Shown: piece after piece, positions 25,140 through 35,506 of the stretch
Layout of the letters: every line of letters begins with the position of its first letter
Numbering within the stretch: the stretch's first letter is position 1
From: Pezicula radicicola
Taxonomy: Eukaryota > Ascomycota > Leotiomycetes > Helotiales > Dermateaceae
Reading direction: 5' to 3'
Assembly: GCA_003008705.1 (NCBI GenBank)
Contig: PDUO01000088.1
Location: 27,783-91,782, forward strand
DNA length: 64,000 nt
The notes under the pieces: generated by a model
What the model saw: the letters and a program-made list of their open reading frames with translations, nothing else
What the model was told of the DNA's origin: nothing
Database searches by the model: none
Made by a program: the position numbers and the translations under genes

Positions 25140-26771
25140 GCCAAGGAGCAGATTTCTGGAAAATTGTCTAGCTGCATTAATGTATACAAGAACGCAGACA
25201 ACGACATACGAGAATTACTGCTGAATCTCCGCCATCAGTCTTTGGGCATTAAAAAAGACGTAGGCATCCTCGAGAGGCTTGCCACTTGTTCAGAAAGGGG
25301 TGGTTCAGAACTTCTAGAGTTACACGAGTTGGGACTGCAGATCCTACAGTCGAAGGTGGAAGGTGGTGTGCGGAAACTAGAGACTTTAAGCCCCAGTGGG
25401 AAAGATTTAGGTGCGACAGGGAAGATCGTGTATGCCAGGAAACAAAAGCGAAGCCTCACTCAGCTCCGAGACGAATTGCGAAAGTGGCAGACCGACTTTT
25501 AGCCCTCTCTATACCTCATTGCGCTGGTTGTCAGATCCTCATTCGACGGCTTGTTGTCTACAACATCAGAGAGCAGCGGGGCTTCCATGGACACAATCAG
25601 ACGTCTCAGAGACGCAAGAGCACTCACTGAAACGCGATCATTTACAATTCGAACACTTGAGTCGAATTATTCCCAAGGAGAATTGCTGGATCTATCTTTC
25701 AGCCGAGTATTATACAGAGGACGAGAAGGCCCGGTTCTCATAGATACATTGTTGACTAGTCCTCCTAGATCGAAAACCCACGTTCTCAAGGATGTGCAAA
25801 CACTAGCACTACTCCTTGCTAATTTTAACCCGTTGCAGACAAATCTCCTCACTTACAAAGAGGTGATACAACTTCAAGGAAAGACATTTGAGGATTCTCG
25901 TTTTGAAGTTATATTTTCAATCCCGTCTTTCATTAACAATCCTCGCAGCTTACGCTTCTTGATGTCTACCGTGAAGGAGACTCAAAAATCTCTCAACGAC
26001 CGGCTTTCAATTGCGACAGGCTTGGCAAGGGGGCTTGTTTGTCTACACGCGGCTGCCTTTGTCCACAAGAATATCCGCCTAGAAACAATCTTGATATTTG
26101 ATGGATTGAATCACTCTAACAATGCTTTTTTAGTTGGTTTCGAGCAGTTCCGCGCCATCGACGGGGAATCTGAGCGAATTGGTGATGTAGATTGGACCAG
26201 GAGCATCTATCGGCATCCAAGACGGCAAGGGAATCACCCAGAGCAAGACTACTGCATGCAGCACGATATTTACAGTCTCGGTGTTTGCCTTCTGGAAGTG
26301 GGGCTGTGGGAATCCTTTGTCCGCTATCCGATCGATCAGACCCTAGCCATCCGAGGTACGTGGTGTTGAAGTGCTGACAACCGTTTCTTCTATATATGGT
26401 GCTAGTGGAGGAGCTACTGATTTATTTATAGGCCTGACTAGGCAGAACCCAGCCCAATATTTTCTATCGATGTACATCCTTCCTTGAATACAGCGCCTAG
26501 GCGACAACCAAAAGAGATACAAGTATTTTTCGTCGACCTTGCCAAACGCCATCTATTAAGCCGGATGGGTTCCAGATACGTAAGCGTCGTCTTATCTTGT
26601 TTAATATGCCTAGAAGACACAAACTTTGGCCAGGAAGAAGTATTACAAGATGAGGATGGAACTGTAATTGGAGCGCGGTACATTAAAAAGGTATGATGTA
26701 GCCTGGAATTTTGTCCCAAGTTTCTCACGGTGTATCAGGTCCTAATGGAGCTACTTTCAATCTCCTTGTAA
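25140..26771 (+). pseudogene. STAND-type helical N-domain plus protein pseudokinase, broken
   Basis: From a splice acceptor at 25139 one frame gives LSSCINVYKNADNDIRELLL, a helical stretch typical of the N-terminal domains of fungal STAND and HeLo-like proteins. It is stopped by TAG at 25500-25502 and continues in the same frame through a kinase-like domain. The catalytic loop reads VHKNIRLETILIF (His 26064-26066), lacking the HRD aspartate, and no DFG is seen, so this is a pseudokinase. After an intron starting at 26356-26360 and a further in-frame stop comes the C-terminal block LAKRHLLSRMGSRYVSVVLS and DEDGTVIGARYIKK; a last intron (26691-26738) leads to VLMELLSISL and TAA at 26769-26771. 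That C-terminus is diagnostic of this fungal family, and the 3' end is complete. Such proteins are thought to act in cell-death signalling. Confidence 0.75.
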
Positions 26772-28228
26772 CTCATCGGCGAATCATCGGCGCCTGAACT
26801 GAGGTGGTCAGATATCTATGGTCGTCGCGGTGGACGGATCTGGCGCCGACGCCAGGGCCATCCATTGCTGATCGTCTGGGGAGATCAGAAGCGACAGTTG
26901 AAGTACAAACCTGCTCCAGTATGGGACACCATCTCAAGATGTCAAAGAAGGGAGACCTGGATGGTTATTGTTGCTACCTTCTCTATAATGCGGAACCGTT
27001 TCAATAGCGCAGTACAGTAGCTTGGTCAAAATAGCCGCCCTCCAGCCGAAACTCAGTGCAAAGCTGTGCGAGGGGAAAGCGTGCGGAGAACATGCCTCTC
27101 ATTGCAAACTGTAGGAAGGAAGCGACTCAATGTCGCTAGCAAAATATCTGCGGATTCTTACTCTACAGTAACTGGTAACTGAAGTGTCTGACACTCGTCT
27201 AAGTACCTCTCTTGGTGTTTGGGAAGAACGATTGAGCGATTGAAAAACTCACACTGCAAGGCCTGCTGTACAAGCCTCAAAAATCTATTGCAGGAACAGG
27301 TCCAGCAGCTCTCAGGCATCTGCGTCCTCGGCGCTGTTGGCCTTGTAGATTTCGAAAGCTCGTCTTCATCGTCGTCCACGTCACTGTGAGGCAGTAACAC
27401 AGCATCAATCAGTCACCTCTCGATGAGATTACGTGGCACACAATTAAGTGTCTCACGATATAGCCATTTAGCAAAGCATTCCTCGATGTCCAATCCAGAC
27501 CATAAGTTGGTACCGATCCACTCTTACCGTCCTCCGACAAGCGCTTGGCCCCCTTTCATTTGGCTCATTCTTTCTTTTTCATCGCCTTCAGCTTAATGGT
27601 TTCTTTTCTTGACCAGCCAGGCATAAAGTACTTCGGCGGTCGCATCGCTGTTCGCATTCTTCGCCCTTGGCCAGTAGGGTGAGTCCCGGTGCAGGCATTG
27701 TCCAAAAGGGCTTCCTTGGCGCCAGATAATCAGTAGCTCCCTCAGCCTCATCATCCCTATTACCAAACTTCGGTAAACGATTGGCAGAGCTCAGCTCTCT
27801 TATACAAACTTGGGCATGATCGACGCCTCCGAACCACTAGCTGTAGATTTCGTTCATAACTTGTTTTTTTTTTTGCATATAACAAAAGAAAGCATCTACG
27901 AAGTGGTCAGCATTGCTGAAAATGCGATTGCCAGTAGACCAGTCATCATGCAGACGGCGCCATACCCATAACATGTGGCTTGCATTGTCGGTCCCGGTGA
28001 GCAATGTTTCTCTCCTGCTGGCCACCAACAGTGACCAATAGCGACGTACACAATTTTCTCATCAAGCCCGTGAGCAGCCCATTCGGGAAGGCCGTCCCGT
28101 TCCCTCCACCTGCCGCACAAGCTGTTCGCAATGACTGGCAATGGCGCAGCAGAGAGAGTGGGCTATTATCTGAACCTAGGTATTTGCATATTAACTCCCC
28201 CCAGCCCAGTGACACAGTCCGCAGTTTC
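26772..28228. other. Mostly unassigned DNA
   Basis: Balanced base composition but no clear gene. A minus-strand frame at 27158-27400 (80 residues) contains the cysteine-rich block CWTCSCNRFLRLVQQALQCE and could be the remains of a small zinc-binding protein. A plus frame from about 26818 (MVVAVDGSGADARAIHC) also looks protein-like through stops. I recognise neither. Confidence 0.35.
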
Positions 28229-29373
28229 ATGTCCAACACAACATCAACAACACCAACCACCACCGACACAATGGACGACGACAAAGGGGACATCAATAAA
28301 TTCAAACTCGAAGTCAGCCGCAAATGGCGTGAAGAAGGTCTAGTGATAGATTGCTATACCGATCCGACAACGGGGACTTAGGTTGAATGGACACACGAAC
28401 AAACAGATGAGTTAGCGCAAGGAGCTCAGGGTACCGTCTAGAAACAGCACTGCAGGGATTCAGACTCTACCAGGGTCGTCAAAGAGTTGTATCAGCTAGA
28501 TATATTAAAGAGGGTAAGAGAAATCCAGGAAAGAAGTATCTGTACATTTACTTCCCTTGTAGAGGTGTGATTTATTCTGTAATCACTTACAATTTCTTAT
28601 ACCTGGCTGACGCTTATAGTACTCTGAACCTGGCTCTGAATTTCTCGTGAAATTCTATAATTAGTTCGAATTATCTCAGAACAAGAACAAGATTTATATC
28701 ACCATGGAGTATATCCTACTCAGTAATCTAGGGGGATATATGAAGGAACCACTACTGTGGTCGGAAGTGTATTGTATTGGCCTGTAGTTATTCATGGGGC
28801 TGGGCCTACTTCACCGGAAAGGGATTATCCACCGAGATCTCAAGCCGGAGGTAAGATTTATAACATTCTAGCTATTTATAACTTGGTCGCTGATGTACAC
28901 AACCAGAATATACTTGTGGAGAGACAAGGCCCGGACTAGTTTATCAAGTTGGCCGATTTTGGTATACTCGTCCTAACCAACAGTGTTTTAGGTAAGTCTC
29001 TATATTAATAATAGAGTTACCAGAATCCTCCAAGCTGGCTCTTAATACGACAGTCATGACTTTTATCGGTACCCGCTATTATATAGCTCCTGAAATAGTA
29101 GCCCAAGAAAATAAAAGCCCTGAAGAATTCTATAAAACCTGTAATTGGAGTAAAGCGGAGATGTTCTCTGCTGGCCTAGTCCTCCATTACTTACTTTCAG
29201 GCCAGAAACCTCTAGGAGGGACAAGGAGGAAAGAAGGCATTGCGGAGCTGGCGTAGGACAGAGTTCTAGCCCATCTCAGAGATGACTTTGTTAGACTACT
29301 TAGTTGGGAACCTGAGCACCGACCTACTACATCTTACATAGTAGAAAAGCTAAGTAAGTTGTTGTATCAGTGA
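28229..29373 (+). pseudogene. Ser/Thr protein kinase, broken by in-frame stops
   Basis: From the ATG at 28229 a frame with a T/D-rich start runs into FKLEVSRKWREEGLVIDC, TAG at 28379-28381, then VEWTHEQTDELAQGAQGTV (glycine-rich loop region) and another TAG at 28439-28441. Later blocks are SEFLVKFYN, NKIYITMEYILL (hinge), the catalytic loop IHRDLKPE (HRD at 28830-28838) with an intron exactly after it (28851-28906), and NILVERQGPD followed by a TAG and LADFG (Asp 28955-28957). A further intron after about 28990 precedes GTRYYIAPEI (about 29070). The end SWEPEHRPTTSYIVEKLSKL closes the domain, with TGA at 29371-29373. The catalytic residues are those of an active kinase, unlike the neighbour at 25140. 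The stops fit Trp or Gln codons. Confidence 0.75.
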
Positions 29374-29444
29374 GGATTGTCCAGAAACTAGAACAAGATA
29401 TAGTTAGGGTTAGAGAAGGGTAGACGGAGGGGGGGTCAACCCAG

Positions 29445-31193
29445 ATGAAGGTTCGTGAATCACTACCTCCTGTCTGCCACCACCCTCTTTATTGCTGCCT
29501 CTGCACTGGATCCTGTATTTCCAGCTCCTAGACCTCCATCCGCAACCGCCTCGGGAGATAACAAGAATCTCACCTCCTACCCTATACTGACTATATCTCA
29601 GTTAATCCAGCCCTTTCGAAGACCCATCAAGAGCAAGGACTCAAAGATTCATATCCCCCCCAAGTCCACTTTCGCAATCGTACCCCCGAAAAAGGTGTGT
29701 TCAACCCCTGCTGATCCGCCCCTATACCGATATCGCGCCCAGGGCGGGAAGGCCGCCTTGTAACTCTATCACACTAACCATGACCATACTCCAGATCATT
29801 CGAGCCCTGTACAACTACGAAGCGTAATCCAACCAAGAGCTGAGCTTCTCCAGAGGCGACTTCTTCAATATCATCGGCAGAGAGAACGACCCCGACTGGT
29901 ATAAGGTATACAACCCCGCCCTCCCCGACGCTCATACCCTTGTTCCCGTCAGCTTCTTTGAGGTATTTAGAAAAACCGAAAGAGATATATCCCCGCTACC
30001 TACGAATAGTATACTTATGTCTAAGTCCGGAGAGCACGGCGCTATAGTCTATGGTGTTGTAATATACGACTTTCAGGCGGAGAGGGAGGATGAGTTGGAG
30101 GCCAAGGCAGGCGAGGGTATCGTTGTCATCGCCCAGTCGAATCCTGAGTGGTTCATCGCCAAGCCTATGGGTAGACTCGGCAGGCTAGGCCTAATCCCTG
30201 TATTGTTCGTCGAGATCCGTAATATAGCTACCGGCACGGTTGTGGGTAGTGCAGTAGATACAGTAAGGAAGGCCGGTGCTCCCAAAGTAGAGGAGTGGAA
30301 GAAGATAATGAACGACTACAAAAACAATAGTATTACATTGGGTAAGTTCGAGTTCGAGGGTGATGGGCTGCAACCAGGGTCGCTGGAGCAAGGCATGGAA
30401 TACATGAGTATTCAACACGGTGGGCTCATGAGCACTCAGAACAGCAGTAACTACGTAAGTCGACCGTTCATCGCGTTTGTGGAGATTGGCCAAGATACTG
30501 ACGTCTGTACCCCTCGACAGCAGCAGCAGCAAGCCTACCAACAGCCGCTGGCTTCCCAACAAGCCGTCCAGCAAAACCCGTATGCTGCGAAATCCGCCTC
30601 CCAACGTTACGCCCCCGTCTCGGCCCAGATACCTAGACACTATGCCGAGGACAAGTACTGGTTTATCAAACAGTTCTTTGCATCAAGGGAAGGCGACTAC
30701 GAGATCGACACCAATGCGGTCATCAAAGATTACAGGCTATCATCAGACTCGCAGCAATCATCGACGGACTCGTCGGCAGATGGGGCCTTACGGCAATCGT
30801 CAAGAGACAACCTGAACGGCAACGGCTACTCCGACCTGTCAGCCGCGCCGCAACAATCCATCTCTCCACAGGTATTCGCCAGCCCTCGGCCAGGACGATC
30901 ATGCTCTACTTCAACGATGACTGTATTGCAATCCGGGCACCAACAGACATCCAGTTCCATCAATTGTACGACAAGATCCCAGGTTGAAGATCATGCCTGG
31001 CGACCAGATCCAGCTCTCCTACAAGGACAAGCCTACCGGCGACAAGCCCAACCTGATGAGCGACAACGACCTAGACATTGCCCTGCAGAGGAACGAGAAG
31101 CTCGTCCTGTACGTGAGCGCCTGTTCAATAGGATCCATAAAACGAAAAGTTAAAAGATTCCCCTCCTTTGTTAGTCGCTTAGGGTTAACCTGA
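29445..31193 (+). pseudogene. Bem1/Scd2-like polarity scaffold copy: stop in SH3, PX domain deleted, PB1 frameshift
   Basis: Structure: ATG AAG at 29445-29450, intron 29451-29610, exon 29611-29694 (RRPIKSKDSKIHIPPKSTF), intron 29695-29794, exon 29795-30454, intron 30455-30520 (66 nt), then 30521 onward. SH3-1 begins IIRALYNYEA, has TAA at 29825-29827 (Gln expected) and goes on SNQELSFSRGDFF. SH3-2 is VYGVVIYDFQAEREDELEAK. After a Gln-rich linker and YAEDKYWF, the sequence jumps at about 30664/30665 straight to IKQFFASREGDYEID, which in this family follows the PX domain, so nearly all of PX is gone without loss of frame. The PB1 domain is split: LYFNDDCIAIRAPTDIQFHQ and LKIMPGDQIQLSYKDKPTGD lie in different frames (shift near 30980). 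Bem1/Scd2 links Cdc42, its GEF and PAK at sites of polar growth. This cannot be the functional gene, so another copy is expected elsewhere. Confidence 0.8.
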
Positions 31194-31560
31194 TAGATAA
31201 TAATAAAAATAATATTCTTATTATAATATTTAAATAGTCTAATAACTATATCTATTAAGATATCTTACTATACCCTTTTAGATATAAGTAAAGGTCTAAG
31301 TAAACTATAAACTAAGTTCTAGAAAGATTTAAATCTTTTATGATTATAATAATTTTATTTAATTATAATTAATAATATAATCTTCTTATATAAATTAAAT
31401 TAAACTTTTTTCGTTTATATTAAAGTTAATTTATTAATTATTATTTTTATATTTTTATTAAAAAAGAAAATTTAAATTTTATAATAATAATAATACTATT
31501 AATAATTATAATTAGAGACAATTGAAAAAAAGTATATATATTCTAATTATAAAGTCCACT
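31194..31560. other. AT-only tract
   Basis: Nearly all A and T, with no readable coding content; probably heavily mutated repeat DNA. Confidence 0.6.
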
Positions 31561-31749
31561 ATTAGCTAACAAACATGAGCCTATAGTCTATTTCGCGTCT
31601 TCAGTGCACAAGAATACGACACGTGGTGCAATATCATCAACTTCTCCAACTCGTGGTACGGCGGGGGTGGAATCAATCAGAGGCTGCATGTCCTTTAAGC
31701 ATTTCTCATTGCTTTAGAACCATTAATCTAAGCGGGTTTATTAGCCAAA

Positions 31750-32085
31750 TTAACATCGATCCTACACAATCTAACTCCTTACCTGTGGCAACTGGGCCTG
31801 GATTCACACAATTAACGGTAATGCCATAGTCGTGGCTCAACTCCTTTGCCCAGGTACAGACAAGAGCTTCGTTGGCAGCCTTCGTAGCGGCATACACAGT
31901 CTGGCCGGCAACGTCTAGACGAGCCCCGGCAGACGAAATGAAGACAATGCGAGCTCCCTTGGAGATGTGAGGAAGAACGGCCGGGGTCAATAAAATATAG
32001 GACCTTTGACATTGCAATCAAAGTGCGTATTATAAAACTCAACAGTTGTGTCCTTCAAGTTGGCCTCCAGGCTTGTGCGGCGCTA
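31750..32085 (-). pseudogene. Short-chain dehydrogenase/reductase fragment
   Basis: Only the central part of the fold remains: SLEANLKDTTVEFYNTHFD then NVKGPI, a frameshift near 32000, LLTPAVLPHISKGARIVFIS, and the catalytic VYAATKAANEAL (Tyr and Lys of YxxxK, about 31890), followed by WAKELSHDYGITVNCVNPGP. The N-terminal Rossmann glycines and the C-terminus are absent. SDRs reduce or oxidise carbonyls and alcohols with NAD(P). It is a clear relic. Confidence 0.75.
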
Positions 32086-33735
32086 CATTCCTGTTAGTAT
32101 GTGGCCAGGCTATTTAACATCGTTTTTGGGATTGAACATCGTTTTTCTGGAATTTGCGGTTTCTCCTCTGGAATTTCGATTACATCCAGTTAGCAATAGT
32201 TTTCAAATGAAGTTTGATTATCTGCTAGATCTTTGTATGAGATTCCTATCCAATAAAGTATTTTCAATTCTAACGGGTACGAAGATGATCGAGAATTCTG
32301 TATTCTTCCAATTACCTCTGACGTAGAACTGAATCCCTTTCGTTGCCGAAAGCAAAGTTTCCAGGGCTCTTGACTTCTACTACATGCTATTTTAGCACTT
32401 TGTTATAGGCATATTTATTGGGGAAACTCAGAGTGCCCAGAGTAGGCAATAAAGTGTACAACAAAAGCCAAGGCCTTACTCGCAAGCGCTACAAAAACGA
32501 AAGAAGCAAACACAATGGGACTAGATCTCGCAATGCTCCTCATTCTATATGCACACTGGAAAATACTTATTTATTTTAGTGCGCTGCTTTGGCCTTGAGC
32601 TCTTGAGAGGCGCATTTAACACACGCCTACATAGTACTAGAAGCGTGTGGAGGTCCTTCCCAGTGGCAAAGTCCTAGGGCTCGGCTGCAAGTTGGCGTAC
32701 TGATACGGTAGGTCCAATTTTGCCCGGAAAAGAGAGAGGCTGAAATGATCCAGGTGGGATGCAACGCTGGTATTGATTTCTCGTGAGGGATTCACTTTAC
32801 CGGAAACTTACTGTCGCAACATAATCAACAACACTAGCCAAGATACTTTGTTTTATGGCCTTGGGGGAGTTCCACGGGAGCTGTTCTGCTGCTTGGTTTA
32901 ATTAGCGCGACTCGCTCAAGAAAATGAAATCGTGTCCTCGATGCAATAGGTTATATTCAACATTGCGCCGATCTTCTGGCTTGAAACTTCTATTAAAGAG
33001 TGGCAGTCACCTAGCTTTAGTGATCAAACCTACGATGACAAGGAAAACGAAAGCTGCGAACACTATCAGTTCAAGCAAGACTCCTACCACTGTGCAGAAG
33101 CGTGGCGTTGTAGACTCCTAATTTACATCGAAAGAATGTTCAAGTGGAACCGGACTGATAGTCCTCCTCAGAGTATATATAGACTAGCACAAAAGATTCT
33201 TGATCACGTTGGATGCTGTAGAAGGTCGTTATTAATACAACAGTAGCTCCTGCTTCCAGTGTTTTTAGCTGGTTGCGAGTTAACGGATCTAGATGCGCAG
33301 GAACTGGTGCAGAGCTATTGTGCTTGGTGGACAGAAAAGAGCCGCTATGAAATGTTTCAGCCAGCTGGTTCATTACTTGAAGAGATATAGAAAACACGCA
33401 CCGAGACCTCCTGGTGGGGATCAGTTGTTTACAAAAAGATCACGGCATTCAGCCGTGCCACAAATACAGTCAGCTACCTCTTTGGTTAAGAGATTTTAAC
33501 TGTTCATGGCAGGGGAATATATAGCATTGGGTGGTATATTATCATTATAGTGCGGCAACTAATTGTATAGCTAGCAGCTTTACAGATGCACGAGACCCAG
33601 AACCTATCATTGATCTGGTTCAACGCTATTCATAGTAATCCAAAACTGTCTTTTGAAATGTAACTACCCGACGCAGCCTTGGGCTGTTTACTACCAGATG
33701 TACAATCTGGCTATTGAAACCTTTGAGGGCAAGCT
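32086..33735. other. No recognisable gene
   Basis: Short open frames only. The most protein-like is minus 33140-33397 (85 residues, with RNQLKTLEAGATVVLI), which I cannot assign. No repeats or RNA genes recognised. Confidence 0.4.
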
Positions 33736-33739
33736 AGTC

Positions 33740-35240
33740 TTCGCGGCTTCTGCTTCGAAGGAATTCAAATAGTACATTCTTCGTCAGCTATACTACATCA
33801 CTCGTATACCCATCCCAGGCAAGCGAATTGTTCCAGTTGATGCTTCCCACACTGAACACGGCACCACCGCCCTAGGTCTCGAAGTACATTATATCACTGC
33901 GCACCATCTCCGATGTAGATCCAAGCGTCCCAATCATAGGAAAAATCAACTTCTCATTGAAAAGCATAAAATGGTCGTCGTGACGCTTGCTACCAGCCAA
34001 CAACACCGTATTATGTGGTGTTCCTAGCGCGAAATCCATGCGATCAAGCTCACCGCCGCTCGCACCACCTGCAAGGCCGTTCACTCCTAGAAGGGCTTTG
34101 GATGAATCCTCAATACCCTTCCAAAGCGAGACAAATTTCTCATCCTTCAAAGCATTTACGGTGGGTACGAAAGGAACACCTAGGCCGTCTCCAGAGGCAG
34201 AATTTCCAATGCCGAATAAGTAGTTTGGCGCACGGCCGAGAGATCGCCAGAAACCTCCTAGCTCGCCGTTGAGACTATGGTAGCGTTCTCCGGCAGGTAG
34301 TTCATGGGTGCGAGCACCAACATCAGCACAACGCACCTCTATGCGATGAGGTCTGTCTGCAGTTGTGACAGATTTCCACTGAAATGACGGCGTTAGCTTC
34401 TGTTGGACAGAACAAACTCAAGGACTTACATAAAATCAATTGCCGCCGGTGTACATGATGGACCCACCAAGCTTGGCAAATCTTGATATGCGTTAAGACT
34501 GGGTTGAGGTGTATTCTGGATGGGATCCCGTGAGCACCACGTTGTAGCCTACGAGAGCCGAATGGAGGTCATGATCAGTGAGAACAAAAACTAATGCTCC
34601 AAGAAGCCTACCATCAACAGGTCCGCAGCGAACTCGCGTGGACGTCTGAATCCCTAGTGCAGGTAGTCAGGCCGCAAACTGAAGATTGGTCTTTTGGCAG
34701 AACTATATACAACGCCTGAGCCATCACTGTAGATGTCGTAAATAGCCAACCCTAGATCTCGTCGGCGAACCATGCGCTTATAATTCTCGGACTGCAAGAC
34801 GTACACTCCATCTGGGAAGGTTAGATGGGTGTGCTTGGTCTCATCCCACATATGTTCGTTAGCATAGGCCAGGTATGTAAATGTCGAGAAGATGAAGGCT
34901 GTTTTGGCCTGCTTGTGTACTACTTTGGGGCGAATGAAGAACGTGATGTAGTCACGAGTTCCACTTGCTTCATCCCACACTTCAACGGCATAGGCGTCGG
35001 AGCGGATATCATGCGAGAGCTCAAGCTTCAAAGTTGTCTCCTAATTTGCATCAAGGTCGTTGTCATGAAAGTGAATAGCACCATAGTCATATCTTGCAGT
35101 GAGCCATTGCGTTCCTACGGACATATGGTTGTAGTCGTGTCCTCAAATTCCACGAGTTGGAGCATTGTGCAAGACTCCCTGCAAGCCACAGGCCGAAGAG
35201 CTTACCGAAGCCATAGTTGGTCGGATCGTAGCGGATCCTG
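33740..35240 (-). pseudogene. N,N-dimethylformamidase large-subunit-like protein, broken
   Basis: Blocks of one protein read leftwards: GHDYNHMSVGTQWLTARYD, GAIHFHDNDLDA, TAG at the next codon, TLKLELSHDIRSDAYAVEVW, ITFFIRP, AFIFSTFTYLAYANEHMWDE, SLRPDYLH, TAG, GFRRPREFAADLL, then after a frameshift VGYNVVLTGSHPEYTS and LGGSIMYTGGN. An intron (34379-34429) leads to HRIEVRCADVGARTHELPAG and LGGFWRSLGRAPNYLFGIGN. A TAG after MYFET stands where Trp fits, followed by GGGAVFSVGSINWNNSLAWD. TYLAYANEH and the GSHPEY block are typical of the DMFase beta-like family, which hydrolyses formamides in bacteria; fungal substrates are unknown. The N-terminal LamG-like part is not clearly readable. Confidence 0.75.
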
Positions 35241-35506
35241 TTTTCTTCCCAAACTTCCCATATACAACAAGGATCGTAGTCGGTTAGCTTCTCATCGTTG
35301 TTGAATAGGTCAAATTCTTGGGGCAGCTCTTTAATTACTACTTACTCTTCAGAAAACAGATCAGTGTAGCCAAAGTCATCTAATAGAAGATATCTAATAC
35401 AGATATCTAAGATACCTACCTCTAGACTCCCGGTATATTAATGAATAAGCCCTTGATCTATAGCTATTAAGATAGCCGGACCTTATAGACCAGGCCGATT
35501 CGAGGC

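Noticed and set aside
29455..29763. Apparent secreted protein (MNHYLLSATTLFIAAS...)
   Set aside because: The signal-like part is the translation of intron 1 of the Bem1-like copy; the real exon starts at 29611.
30017..31153. A 378-codon single open frame
   Set aside because: It reads through a 66-nt intron (30455-30520) and past the PB1 frameshift; its tail is out of frame.
33140..33397. 85-codon minus-strand frame as a gene
   Set aside because: No motif, no intron signals and no neighbours that support it.
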